From positions 992,001 through 1,056,000 of the forward strand of contig JACKIK010000001.1 in NCBI GenBank assembly GCA_020638455.1: a stretch of DNA of 64,000 nt, in the 5' to 3' direction. How positions within the stretch are numbered: position 1 is the stretch's first letter; the number at the start of each line of letters is the position of its first letter. Shown here piece by piece: positions 31,872 through 39,074 of this stretch. The DNA comes from Hyphomonas sp. Lineage in GTDB: Bacteria; Pseudomonadota; Alphaproteobacteria; Caulobacterales; Hyphomonadaceae. Made by a program: the position numbers and the translations under genes. The notes beneath the pieces are model-generated. The model saw only the letters and a program-made list of their open reading frames with translations. It was not told the origin of the DNA and did not search any database.

Positions 31872-32476
31872 GATTTCGACTCGGCTGCCTTGCGACTCAT
31901 CAGGGCGACTATGGCCCGTACCTGGTCGCGCGCAAACTCAAATCCATGGGCTGTCGACAGGATAAAGTCGGCTTTTGCACGCTTTTCTGCATCCGGCACC
32001 TGCCGCGCAAGAATCGCCTCGAACGCATCCGGCGTCATGCCCGGCCGCGACAGGACACGCTCGCGCTGGATCTCTGGCGGGGCCGTAACGACCAAAACAT
32101 AGTCGCAATAGGCCGTGCCCCGGGTCTCGAAGAGAAGCGGGATATCGAGCACCACAAAATCGGCTCCGGCTTTTTCGGCAACTTCGACAAAGGCGCGCTG
32201 CGCCGCCGCCGTGAGCGGGTGGACGATGGATTCAAGCGTCTTCATGGCGGCGCTGTCATTCAGCACCCGGTCGCGCAGCCTGATCCGGTCGATCGCGTGG
32301 CCCGACTTCACGCCCGGAAATGCCGCCTCCACCGGTTCCACGGCATCGCCGCCGGCCTGGTACAGCTGGTGCACGGTCGCGTCGGCATCGTACACCGGCA
32401 CGCCTTCGTCCCTGAACAGCGTTGCTGTCGCCGATTTTCCCATGCCGATCGAACCGGTCAGGCCGAGCAGGATCAC
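31868..32476 (-). CDS. coaE: Dephospho-CoA kinase
   Basis: CoaE does the last step of coenzyme A synthesis. The P-loop GLTGSIGMGKSA is close to the N-terminus, followed by VYDADATVHQLY, DIPLLFETRG and the arginine-rich lid QRERVLSRPGMT. The start is a GTG at 32476: it has GGAGG seven bases upstream, overlaps the aroE stop as GTGA, and puts the P-loop near residue 5. An ATG nine codons earlier would lie inside aroE. Length is 202 residues. Confidence 0.93.
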   Translation of the reverse strand: MILLGLTGSIGMGKSATATLFRDEGVPVYDADATVHQLYQAGGDAVEPVEAAFPGVKSGHAIDRIRLRDRVLNDSAAMKTLESIVHPLTAAAQRAFVEVAEKAGADFVVLDIPLLFETRGTAYCDYVLVVTAPPEIQRERVLSRPGMTPDAFEAILARQVPDAEKRAKADFILSTAHGFEFARDQVRAIVALMSRKAAESKS

Positions 32477-33288
32477 GATGTCGCCTCCACCAGTTTTCGG
32501 CACGCTGCCAGGGTGCTTCCGGTCTCGGGCAGGATATCGAACCAGCGCTCGAAACTGTAGGCCGCCTGGGCGACCAGCATGCCAAGCCCGTCATGCGGAT
32601 GCCAGCCGCGTTTGCGCGCCGCCTGCGCGATGCTGGCAGCGGCCTTGCCATAGGAGATGTCAAAGAAAGGGCGCCCCTGCCCGTCCGGCAGCTCCAGCGT
32701 GCCATCCGAATGGCCGAGGCTCAGCGTGTTGACGACAAGGTCGCTACCGGAGGCATCGGCGAGGCCCTCTTCGAGCGTGCAGATGCGCGCTTCGATGCCG
32801 GTTTCCTTCACCAGCGCCCTGGCGCGGGCAACCGTGCGGTTCGCGATGGTCAGGTCTGCCCGCAGGTCCGAGAGGCTGACGGCAACAGCCCGTGCGGAGC
32901 CGCCGGCGCCAAGCAGTGTCACGCGCAGGCCGCCGGGGTCGATGCCTGCGTCGGTCAGGGCACGGACAAACCCCGGTGCATCGGTATTCTCCGCGCGCCA
33001 GCCGCCATCCGGACGATGAATCAGCGTATTGGCAGCGCCGATCCGGCGCGCAACATCACTGGCCTCACGCGCCAGCCTGAGTGCGTCTTCCTTGTGCGGC
33101 AGCGTAATGTTGAATCCCACGCCGCCGCGCGCTTCGAGGGTTTCGAGCGCAGGTCCAAGTTCGCCAGCCGGTACTTGCAAGGCTTCATAAGTCGCATCAA
33201 TGCCATGCGCGCGGATCCAGCGATTGTGGATGAAGGGCGATAGTGAATGCGAGACCGGGTCGCCGATTACACCAAGGAGCAGCGTCAT
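32473..33288 (-). CDS. aroE: Shikimate dehydrogenase
   Basis: AroE reduces 3-dehydroshikimate with NADPH in aromatic amino-acid synthesis. The 271 residues show GDPVSHSLSPFIHN at about 9-22 (substrate serines), GFNITLPHKED (catalytic Lys, about 58-68), AANTLI and ENTDAPGF, the NADP loop GAGGSARAV about 126-134 with NRT after the next strand, and the closing MLVAQAAYSFERW. It overlaps maf upstream and coaE downstream by four bases each. Confidence 0.95.
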   Translation of the reverse strand: MTLLLGVIGDPVSHSLSPFIHNRWIRAHGIDATYEALQVPAGELGPALETLEARGGVGFNITLPHKEDALRLAREASDVARRIGAANTLIHRPDGGWRAENTDAPGFVRALTDAGIDPGGLRVTLLGAGGSARAVAVSLSDLRADLTIANRTVARARALVKETGIEARICTLEEGLADASGSDLVVNTLSLGHSDGTLELPDGQGRPFFDISYGKAAASIAQAARKRGWHPHDGLGMLVAQAAYSFERWFDILPETGSTLAACRKLVEATS

Positions 33289-33881
33289 GCCGGCAGCACT
33301 CCCCGCGTGCGCAGATAGTCCAGCAGCGGCAGGAGCGGCAGGCCGAGAATGGAGAAGAAGTCGCCTTCGATGCGCGTAAACAACTGCGCTCCGAGCCCTT
33401 CGAGCTGATACGCGCCGACTGTCGAGAGCAGCGGTTCCCCCACGCGCGCAACATATTGCTGGATGAAACTCTCCGTCAGCGGACGCATGGTCAGTTTCGG
33501 CCGGGCAAGATGGCGCCAGACCGGTACACCGTTCTCACAGATGACGATCGCCGTCTCGAGCGTGTGTGTCTGCCCCGACATCCTGCGCAGATGGGCTTTT
33601 GCGCCTTCTAGGTCAGCAGGCTTGTCGAACGCCTCGTCGCCGAGGGCCAGCATCTGGTCGCCACCAATGACGAGGCCAGGTTCGCGCGCCGAGACTTTTG
33701 TCGCTTTCATCTCGGCAAGCCGCATGGCCTGTTCGCGAACCGGCAGACCCTCGAGCCGGAAGCCCGCTTTCAGCGCATCCTCGTCGACATTCGGCTTCAC
33801 TGTCCGCGCCTCGACACCTGCGGCTGCGAGGACTTTCCGGCGGCTTTCGCTGCCGGATGCCAGAATGATTTCGGGGGTCAC
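33285..33881 (-). CDS. maf: Maf-family nucleotide pyrophosphatase
   Basis: Maf proteins hydrolyse non-canonical or canonical nucleoside triphosphates and affect septation when overproduced. The 198-residue product opens with the signature EIILASGSESRRKVLAAAG, then EMKATKV, GGDQMLALGDEAFDKP and the closing DFFSILGLPLLPLLDYLR. The GTG at 33881 is taken as the start because it overlaps the ppsR stop as GTGA and gives the family's N-terminus; no good ribosome-binding site precedes it, which suggests coupling. Confidence 0.9.
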   Translation of the reverse strand: MTPEIILASGSESRRKVLAAAGVEARTVKPNVDEDALKAGFRLEGLPVREQAMRLAEMKATKVSAREPGLVIGGDQMLALGDEAFDKPADLEGAKAHLRRMSGQTHTLETAIVICENGVPVWRHLARPKLTMRPLTESFIQQYVARVGEPLLSTVGAYQLEGLGAQLFTRIEGDFFSILGLPLLPLLDYLRTRGVLPA

Positions 33882-34720
33882 AACTGTGCCCGCCGCTCGT
33901 TCAGCAGGTTGAGGATCGCTGCGGCCGTTTCTTCCACGGAGCGCCGCGAGACATCGATTGTCTTCCACTTGTTGCGCTGGAACAGGCGGTTGGCCTGGGT
34001 CACTTCCTCGCGCACCGCATCCTCGTCCGCATAGATCGTATGCTCATCCTCGTTCAGTGAGATCAGCCGCGCGCGGCGGATCTGCACAAGCCGCTCGGCA
34101 CTGATCTTGAGGCCCACGATCAGCGGGCCATTATTGCCCATCTGCTCGATATGCGACGGCAGCGGCACGCCCGGCACGAGCGGTATGTTCCCGGCGCGGA
34201 CTTTCCGGTTTGCCAGATACACGCAGGTTGGCGTTTTCGAGGTCCGGCTGACGCCCAGCAGGATGACATCTGCGCCGGTCAGCGTCTCGACATTCTGCCC
34301 GTCATCGTGCGCGAGGGTGAAATTGATCGCCTCCATGCGCTCGAAATAGTCTTCATCGAGCGCGTGCTGACCGGCGACTTTCTGGTTTGCCGAGATGCCG
34401 AGATGCCGGCTCAGCATGGCAATGGAGGCATCCAGCACCGGCAGGGTCGGGACGCTGCGCTCCCGGCAGAAGGATTCGAGCCGGCCCCGAAGGACGTCGT
34501 CGGATATCGTGTACCAGACGACGCCCGGCGCAGCGTCGATCTCCCGCATCACCCGTTCGAGCTGCCGTTCGGAACGGACGAGATAGTAATTATGCTCCAG
34601 CGGCTGTACGTTCTCGAACTGCGCACAGGCCGCGCGCTGGATGGCGTTCAGCGTCTCACCCGTCGAGTCCGAGACAAGGTGGACATTGAAATAAATGCTG
34701 GGTCGTTGCGGCCGAGTCAT
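33878..34720 (-). CDS. ppsR: Bifunctional PEP synthase regulatory protein (DUF299 kinase/phosphorylase)
   Basis: Members of this family phosphorylate and dephosphorylate PEP synthase or pyruvate phosphate dikinase on a threonine. The 280-residue protein has the N-terminal FNVHLVSDSTGETLNAI and the P-loop LGVSRTSKTPT about residues 152-162, and ends in NRKVRAGNIPLVPGVPLP and later helices. It is the gene flanking the origin of Caulobacter and Rickettsia on the side opposite hemE. Here too its start faces the origin, and it leads the leftward operon. Confidence 0.92.
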   Translation of the reverse strand: MTRPQRPSIYFNVHLVSDSTGETLNAIQRAACAQFENVQPLEHNYYLVRSERQLERVMREIDAAPGVVWYTISDDVLRGRLESFCRERSVPTLPVLDASIAMLSRHLGISANQKVAGQHALDEDYFERMEAINFTLAHDDGQNVETLTGADVILLGVSRTSKTPTCVYLANRKVRAGNIPLVPGVPLPSHIEQMGNNGPLIVGLKISAERLVQIRRARLISLNEDEHTIYADEDAVREEVTQANRLFQRNKWKTIDVSRRSVEETAAAILNLLNERRAQL

Positions 34721-34773
34721 GACGCCTCTTCTCTTGCCGAGGTTTCGTCATTTCACAAGGCCTGTGACTCGCC

Positions 34774-34782
34774 TGTGGATTA
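34774..34782 (-). promoter_or_regulatory. DnaA-box-like site in the origin
   Basis: TGTGGATTA reads TAATCCACA on the minus strand, one base from the consensus TTATCCACA. It is the best DnaA-box match I see within the origin region. Confidence 0.6.
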
Positions 34783-34880
34783 CCGATTTGCCGCGCAGCG
34801 AGTCACACGATTCCCACAGCTCGCGGAATCTGACTCCACGGAATCACGATCCGTTCCGGGCTGTGACTCCCATTGGGCCG

Positions 34881-34895
34881 TTAACCCTTGGTTAA
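34881..34895. promoter_or_regulatory. CtrA-binding box (TTAA-N7-TTAA)
   Basis: TTAA-CCCTTGG-TTAA matches the full CtrA consensus exactly. In Caulobacter several such boxes in the origin let CtrA~P silence replication in swarmer cells. One lone extra TTAA lies at 34913-34916. Confidence 0.85.
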
Positions 34896-35061
34896 CGATT
34901 GAATCCCGGGCCTTAATGCAGCGCCGGACTTGTCCGCCAGCCTGTGAGTTCCATGTGGAATTCGCTGGACAAATCGGCGCGGGGGTCTTTTTCCAACTTC
35001 TCCACGGCCTAATAGTCATAAGCGCCCTGACGGGCTTGTTTTTTAGATTGCAGGAAAAGCG

Positions 35062-36099
35062 ATGGGCACGGCAGGCACGAAAAAACTCCTGAAGGTGCTG
35101 CAGGGAGAAACCGCTGAGCGGCCTCCAGTCTGGATGATGCGCCAGGCAGGCAGGCATCTGCCCGAATATCTCGAGCTTCGCGCACGGGCGAAGGACTTCC
35201 TCGATTTCTGCTACACGCCGTCGATGGCGGCGGAAGCCACGCTGCAGCCGGTCAGGCGCTACGGCATGGATGGCGCAATCCTGTTTGCGGATATCCTTCT
35301 TGTCCTCGATGCCATGGGCCTGTCAGTGGAGTTCGAAAAGGGTACCGGTCCGCTTGTCGAGAAAGTGTCCGGCCCGTCCGATCTTTCGCGCGTGCCGGCG
35401 GTCAAGGCTGCCGACCGGCTGTCCCCGGTCTATGAGACGGTCAGCCGAGTGCGCGAAGCACTGCCGGGGGAAACCACGCTGATAGGGTTTGCCGGGTCTC
35501 CCTGGACGGTCAGCCTTTATGCCATCGAAGGGCGCGGAAAGACCGACAAGTCAGACGCCTGGCGCTGGGCCCATGGCCGGCCCGATGACCTAGCAGCTGT
35601 CATGGACCAGGTGAGCGAAGCGACGGTCGAATACCTTGCCCGCCAGGTTGAAGCGGGTGCCGACGCCGTCATGCTGTTCGATTCCTGGGCCGAAGGATTG
35701 CCGGACAACATATTCCGCGAAGTGATTATCACGCCCACGAGGAAGCTCGTGGCCGGTCTGCGCGGGCGCGGCGTGACGGTGCCGGTGATCGGCTTCCCGC
35801 GGGGTGCGGGCGTGATGATCGGCGAGTATGCAACGGAAACGGGCGTGACGGCTGTCGGGCTCGATACGGCTGCTGTGCCGGCCTATGTGAACGAAGTCCT
35901 TCCAGAGGAAATGCCGGTTCAAGGTCATCTCGATCCTCTGCTGCTGATCGAGGGCGGTGAGCGGATGGATGCGCGTGTGCGGGAGCTGGTTGCGGCCTAT
36001 TCGGGCCGACCGCATGTCTTCAATCTTGGGCACGGTATCCGTCCCGAGACGCCGATTGCGAACGTCGAGCGGGTTCTGAATATCCTGCGGGAAGGCTGA
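35062..36099 (+). CDS. hemE: Uroporphyrinogen decarboxylase
   Basis: HemE makes coproporphyrinogen III in heme synthesis. The 345-residue protein shows the family's RPPVWMMRQAGRHLPEY at about 20-36 (active-site arginines 27 and 31), DAMGLSVEFEKGTGP, IGFAGSPWTVSLYAIEG about 142-158, and the ending FNLGHGIRPETP near 318-329. It is the first gene right of the origin and is followed two bases later by hemH. Confidence 0.97.
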   Translation: MGTAGTKKLLKVLQGETAERPPVWMMRQAGRHLPEYLELRARAKDFLDFCYTPSMAAEATLQPVRRYGMDGAILFADILLVLDAMGLSVEFEKGTGPLVEKVSGPSDLSRVPAVKAADRLSPVYETVSRVREALPGETTLIGFAGSPWTVSLYAIEGRGKTDKSDAWRWAHGRPDDLAAVMDQVSEATVEYLARQVEAGADAVMLFDSWAEGLPDNIFREVIITPTRKLVAGLRGRGVTVPVIGFPRGAGVMIGEYATETGVTAVGLDTAAVPAYVNEVLPEEMPVQGHLDPLLLIEGGERMDARVRELVAAYSGRPHVFNLGHGIRPETPIANVERVLNILREG

Positions 36100-36100
36100 T

Positions 36101-37183
36101 ATGGGGCGGAAAATCGCCGTTGTGCTGTTCAATCTGGGAGGTCCGGACAAGGCGGAATCCGTCCAGCCGTTCCTGAAGAACCTGTTCCGGGATCCCGCGA
36201 TCATCTCGGCGCCTCTGCCAATTCGCTGGGCTTTGGCGCAGTTCATTTCGCGGACGCGTGCGCCCAGCGTCATCAAGAACTACGCCATGATGGACGCAGG
36301 TGGCGGTTCTCCCCTGCTGCCTGAAACGGAAGAACACGCGAAAGCGCTTACTGCAGAACTGGCTAAGCACCTGCCTGAGGACGAGGTGCGGTGCTTCATT
36401 GCGATGCGCTACTGGCATCCCTTCACGGAACAGGCGGCGCAGGATGTGGCGGCCTGGGGGGCGGACGAAGTTGTCCTTCTGCCGCTATATCCGCAGTTCT
36501 CGACAACCACGACGGGCTCGTCACTGACGGCGTGGAGCAAGGCCTACAAGGGTCCGACACGCACCATCTGCTGCTATCCGTTTGAGGAATCCTTCGTTTC
36601 TGCGCATGTTGAGCGGATCATGGCTGCGTGGCACAGGGCCGGAAAGCCGGAAGACGTCTCGCTGCTCCTTTCGGCCCATGGCCTGCCGGAAAAGATCGTG
36701 CAGGCCGGCGACCCTTACCAATGGCAGTGCGAGACCATGGCCGACATGATTGCCGGCCGCGTACCCGCCGATTGGGACGTGTCGGTCTGCTATCAGTCGC
36801 GCGTCGGGCCGCTGAAATGGATCGGACCGGCGACGGAAGAGCTCGTGGCGGAAAAGGCAAAGGAAGGCCGCAACATCCTGATTGCACCGATTGCCTTCGT
36901 GTCGGAGCACATCGAGACATTGGTGGAACTTGGCGAGGAATACCGCCTGGTTGCGGAAACGCATGGCGCAGCGAGCTACACACGCGTTGATGCACTCGGC
37001 ACCCATCCGGATTTCATTTCCATGCTTGCAGGTGAAACGCTGAAGGCGCTGCGCATGAAGGGTCCGATCCGCTCCTGCGCAGACGACAGGCTGTGTCCTG
37101 CCGGCTGGTCAAAATGCCCGCACAAGCAAGACGCGCGAAAGCCGGGCCAGATCGTCAATTCGAAACCGGCCGAGGTTGCCTGA
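36101..37183 (+). CDS. hemH: Ferrochelatase, possible [2Fe-2S] type
   Basis: HemH inserts iron into protoporphyrin IX. The 360 residues contain AVVLFNLGGPDKAESVQPFLKNLF at the start, LLLSAHGLPEKIVQAGDPY with the catalytic histidine about residue 192, SRVGPLKWIGPATEE and IAPIAFVSEHIETLVELGEEY. The C-terminal tail has SCADDRLCPAGWSKCPH, three cysteines spaced C-x5-C-x6-C, in line with the iron-sulfur ferrochelatases known from Caulobacter; the cluster itself is inferred. hemJ begins three bases after its stop. Confidence 0.95.
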   Translation: MGRKIAVVLFNLGGPDKAESVQPFLKNLFRDPAIISAPLPIRWALAQFISRTRAPSVIKNYAMMDAGGGSPLLPETEEHAKALTAELAKHLPEDEVRCFIAMRYWHPFTEQAAQDVAAWGADEVVLLPLYPQFSTTTTGSSLTAWSKAYKGPTRTICCYPFEESFVSAHVERIMAAWHRAGKPEDVSLLLSAHGLPEKIVQAGDPYQWQCETMADMIAGRVPADWDVSVCYQSRVGPLKWIGPATEELVAEKAKEGRNILIAPIAFVSEHIETLVELGEEYRLVAETHGAASYTRVDALGTHPDFISMLAGETLKALRMKGPIRSCADDRLCPAGWSKCPHKQDARKPGQIVNSKPAEVA

Positions 37184-37185
37184 TC

Positions 37186-37614
37186 ATGCTCTACAACTGG
37201 ATCAAGGCGGCACACGTGATCTTTGTGATCGCCACCATGGCAGGCCTGATGATCTATCCGCGCTACAAGATCCACCAGCTGTCGAGCCAGCCGGGCGAGC
37301 CGCTGTTTGAGACGATGAAAGAGTCGGCGAAGCGGCTGAAGAATATCATCATGAATCCGTCGATCGTGCTCATCTGGGTATTCGGCGGGCTGATGCTTTG
37401 GATGCATCCTGCCCTGCTGTCGCAACCCTGGATGCACGTGAAACTGGTGCTTGTGACTCTGATTTCAGCCATGCACGGCTATTTCGTTGGTATCGGAAAG
37501 CGGATCGACAAAGGCACGTCGACGATTACCGCCCGCAAGCTGCGCATGCTGAACGAAGTGCCGTTCGTGATGATGATCGGCGTTGTCATCATGGTGATCG
37601 TGCGCCCGTTCTGA
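37186..37614 (+). CDS. hemJ: Protoporphyrinogen oxidase HemJ
   Basis: HemJ is the integral-membrane, quinone-linked form of protoporphyrinogen oxidase. The 142 residues have four hydrophobic helices and the conserved residues LYNWIKAAHVIFVIATMAGLMIYPRY (His10 of the heme-ligand type and Tyr/Arg) and KLRMLNEVPFVMMIGVVIMVIVRPF at the end. The start at 37186 is preferred because the first 31 codons upstream lie inside hemH. hemE-hemH-hemJ thus form three successive late heme steps in one operon. Confidence 0.92.
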   Translation: MLYNWIKAAHVIFVIATMAGLMIYPRYKIHQLSSQPGEPLFETMKESAKRLKNIIMNPSIVLIWVFGGLMLWMHPALLSQPWMHVKLVLVTLISAMHGYFVGIGKRIDKGTSTITARKLRMLNEVPFVMMIGVVIMVIVRPF

Positions 37615-37768
37615 ACAGGGCGCTCCAGCCTGTCGCCTCTTGACGTGCGCGGCAGGTTCGCCCCATATGCCGGCAACCCGGTGCGCAGTCCTTGTGCCTT
37701 GCGACCTTTCGTTCGCCCGGTCTTCCCCAATCCAGTCTGCTGCAGACCTACAATCGGATTCTACCTGC

Positions 37769-39058
37769 ATGGCCTCCTCGATGCTCGACAATGTGACCAG
37801 CGTCACGCTTCGCGAACTGAAAGCGAAATCGCCGGAAGAACTGCTCGCCTATGCCGAGGAGCTCGAAGTCGAGAACGCTTCCTCGATGCGGACGCAGGAC
37901 ATGCTGTTCGCCATCCTGAAAGAGCTCGCCGACAGCGAGGTGGAGATCACAGGCCAGGGCGTGCTGGAAGTGCTGACCGACGGTTTCGGCTTCCTGCGCT
38001 CGCCGGAATCCAACTATCTGCCCGGCCCGGACGACATCTATGTAAGCCCGGAAGTGCTGAAAAAGGCGAATATTCGGACCGGCGACACGGTCGAGGGTCC
38101 GATTGTGGCGCCGCAGGACTCGGAGCGCTATTTCGCCCTGACGGATGTGTCGAAGATCAATTTCGAGGATCCGGACAAGGCAAACAAGAAGGTCCACTTC
38201 GACAACCTCACGCCGCTCTATCCGGAAGAACGGCTGCAGATGGAGTCGCAGGACCCGACCAAGAAAGACCGCTCCGGCCGCGTCATCGATATTGTGGCGC
38301 CGATCGGCAAGGGCCAGCGTGCCCTGATCGTTGCGCCGCCGCGCACAGGTAAGACGGTTCTGCTGCAGAACATCGCTGCGGCCGTCGAGGAAAACCATCC
38401 GGAATGCTACCTGATCGTGCTGCTGATCGACGAACGTCCGGAAGAAGTGACGGACATGCGGCGCAGCGTGAAAGGCGAAGTGGTCGCGTCGACGTTTGAC
38501 GAACCGGCGACCCGCCACGTCCAGGTCGCAGAAATGGTGATCGAGAAAGCGAAACGCCTCGTCGAACACAAGCGCGACGTGGTCATCCTGCTTGACTCGA
38601 TCACGCGTCTCGGCCGCGCCTACAACACGACGGTTCCCTCCTCCGGCAAGGTGCTGACCGGTGGTGTGGATGCCAATGCCCTGCAACGCCCGAAGCGCTT
38701 CTTCGGCGCGGCCCGGAATGTCGAGAATGGCGGATCGCTGACGATTGTCGCGACGGCCCTGATCGATACGGGCAGCCGCATGGACGAGGTTATCTTTGAG
38801 GAATTCAAGGGCACGGGTAACTCCGAAGTCGTGCTGGATCGCAAGGTGGCCGACAAGCGGACCTTCCCGGCCATGGACATCCTTAAGTCCGGTACGCGGA
38901 AGGAAGAGCTCATCACGCCGCAGGACCAGCTGTCCAAGATCTACATCCTGCGCCGCATCCTTGCGCCGATGGGCACCACAGATGCGATCGAATTCCTGCT
39001 CGACAAGCTGAAGCAGACGAAGAACAACGCGGAATTCTTCGAAGCCATGAAGAACTGA
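37769..39058 (+). CDS. rho: Transcription termination factor Rho
   Basis: Rho is the hexameric RNA helicase that ends many transcripts. The 429-residue protein has the N-terminal helical part (LRELKAKSPEELLAYAEELEVENA), the RNA-binding cold-shock-like domain (GFGFLRSPESNYLPGPDDIYVS), the Walker A APPRTGKT about residues 189-196, LLIDERPEEVTDM, and the Q/R-loop region GGVDANALQRPKRFFGAARN. The start could be 37769 or 37781; neither has a strong ribosome-binding site. The longer open frame from 37640 is not used because it lacks family similarity. Confidence 0.96.
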   Translation: MASSMLDNVTSVTLRELKAKSPEELLAYAEELEVENASSMRTQDMLFAILKELADSEVEITGQGVLEVLTDGFGFLRSPESNYLPGPDDIYVSPEVLKKANIRTGDTVEGPIVAPQDSERYFALTDVSKINFEDPDKANKKVHFDNLTPLYPEERLQMESQDPTKKDRSGRVIDIVAPIGKGQRALIVAPPRTGKTVLLQNIAAAVEENHPECYLIVLLIDERPEEVTDMRRSVKGEVVASTFDEPATRHVQVAEMVIEKAKRLVEHKRDVVILLDSITRLGRAYNTTVPSSGKVLTGGVDANALQRPKRFFGAARNVENGGSLTIVATALIDTGSRMDEVIFEEFKGTGNSEVVLDRKVADKRTFPAMDILKSGTRKEELITPQDQLSKIYILRRILAPMGTTDAIEFLLDKLKQTKNNAEFFEAMKN

Positions 39059-39074
39059 CGGGAGGCGCAGGCCC

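Larger units (their letters stand above)
34766..34905. promoter_or_regulatory. Cluster of eight GANTC (CcrM methylation) sites
   Basis: GANTC occurs at 34766, 34800, 34809, 34826, 34832, 34841, 34865 and 34901, eight times in 140 bp, where about one per 256 bp is expected by chance. Two more lie at 34665 and 34714 in the ppsR start. In alphaproteobacteria the adenine of GANTC is methylated by CcrM once per cell cycle. Confidence 0.85.
34721..35061. other. Probable chromosomal replication origin (oriC), between ppsR and hemE
   Basis: This 341 bp non-coding stretch lies between divergent ppsR and hemE, the place of the Caulobacter origin. It holds a full CtrA-type box (34881-34895), eight GANTC sites in 140 bp (34766-34905), a DnaA-box-like TGTGGATTA (34774-34782), three TGTGACTC octamers (34763, 34800 reversed, 34862), further weak TCCACA/CCCACA cores, and an AT-richer segment before hemE (35009-35050). 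Transcription goes outward on both sides. The hemE ribosome-binding site AGGAAA is at the right edge. No perfect TTATCCACA occurs inside it. Confidence 0.85.

Noticed and set aside
34954..34962. TGTGGAATT as a second DnaA box in the origin
   Set aside because: It shares only the TCCACA core with the consensus (three mismatches in the first three positions), so it is mentioned as a weak core and not annotated as a box.
37640..37768. N-terminal extension of rho
   Set aside because: The extra 43 residues are Cys/Ser/Pro-rich, unlike any Rho, and lie in the likely leader region.
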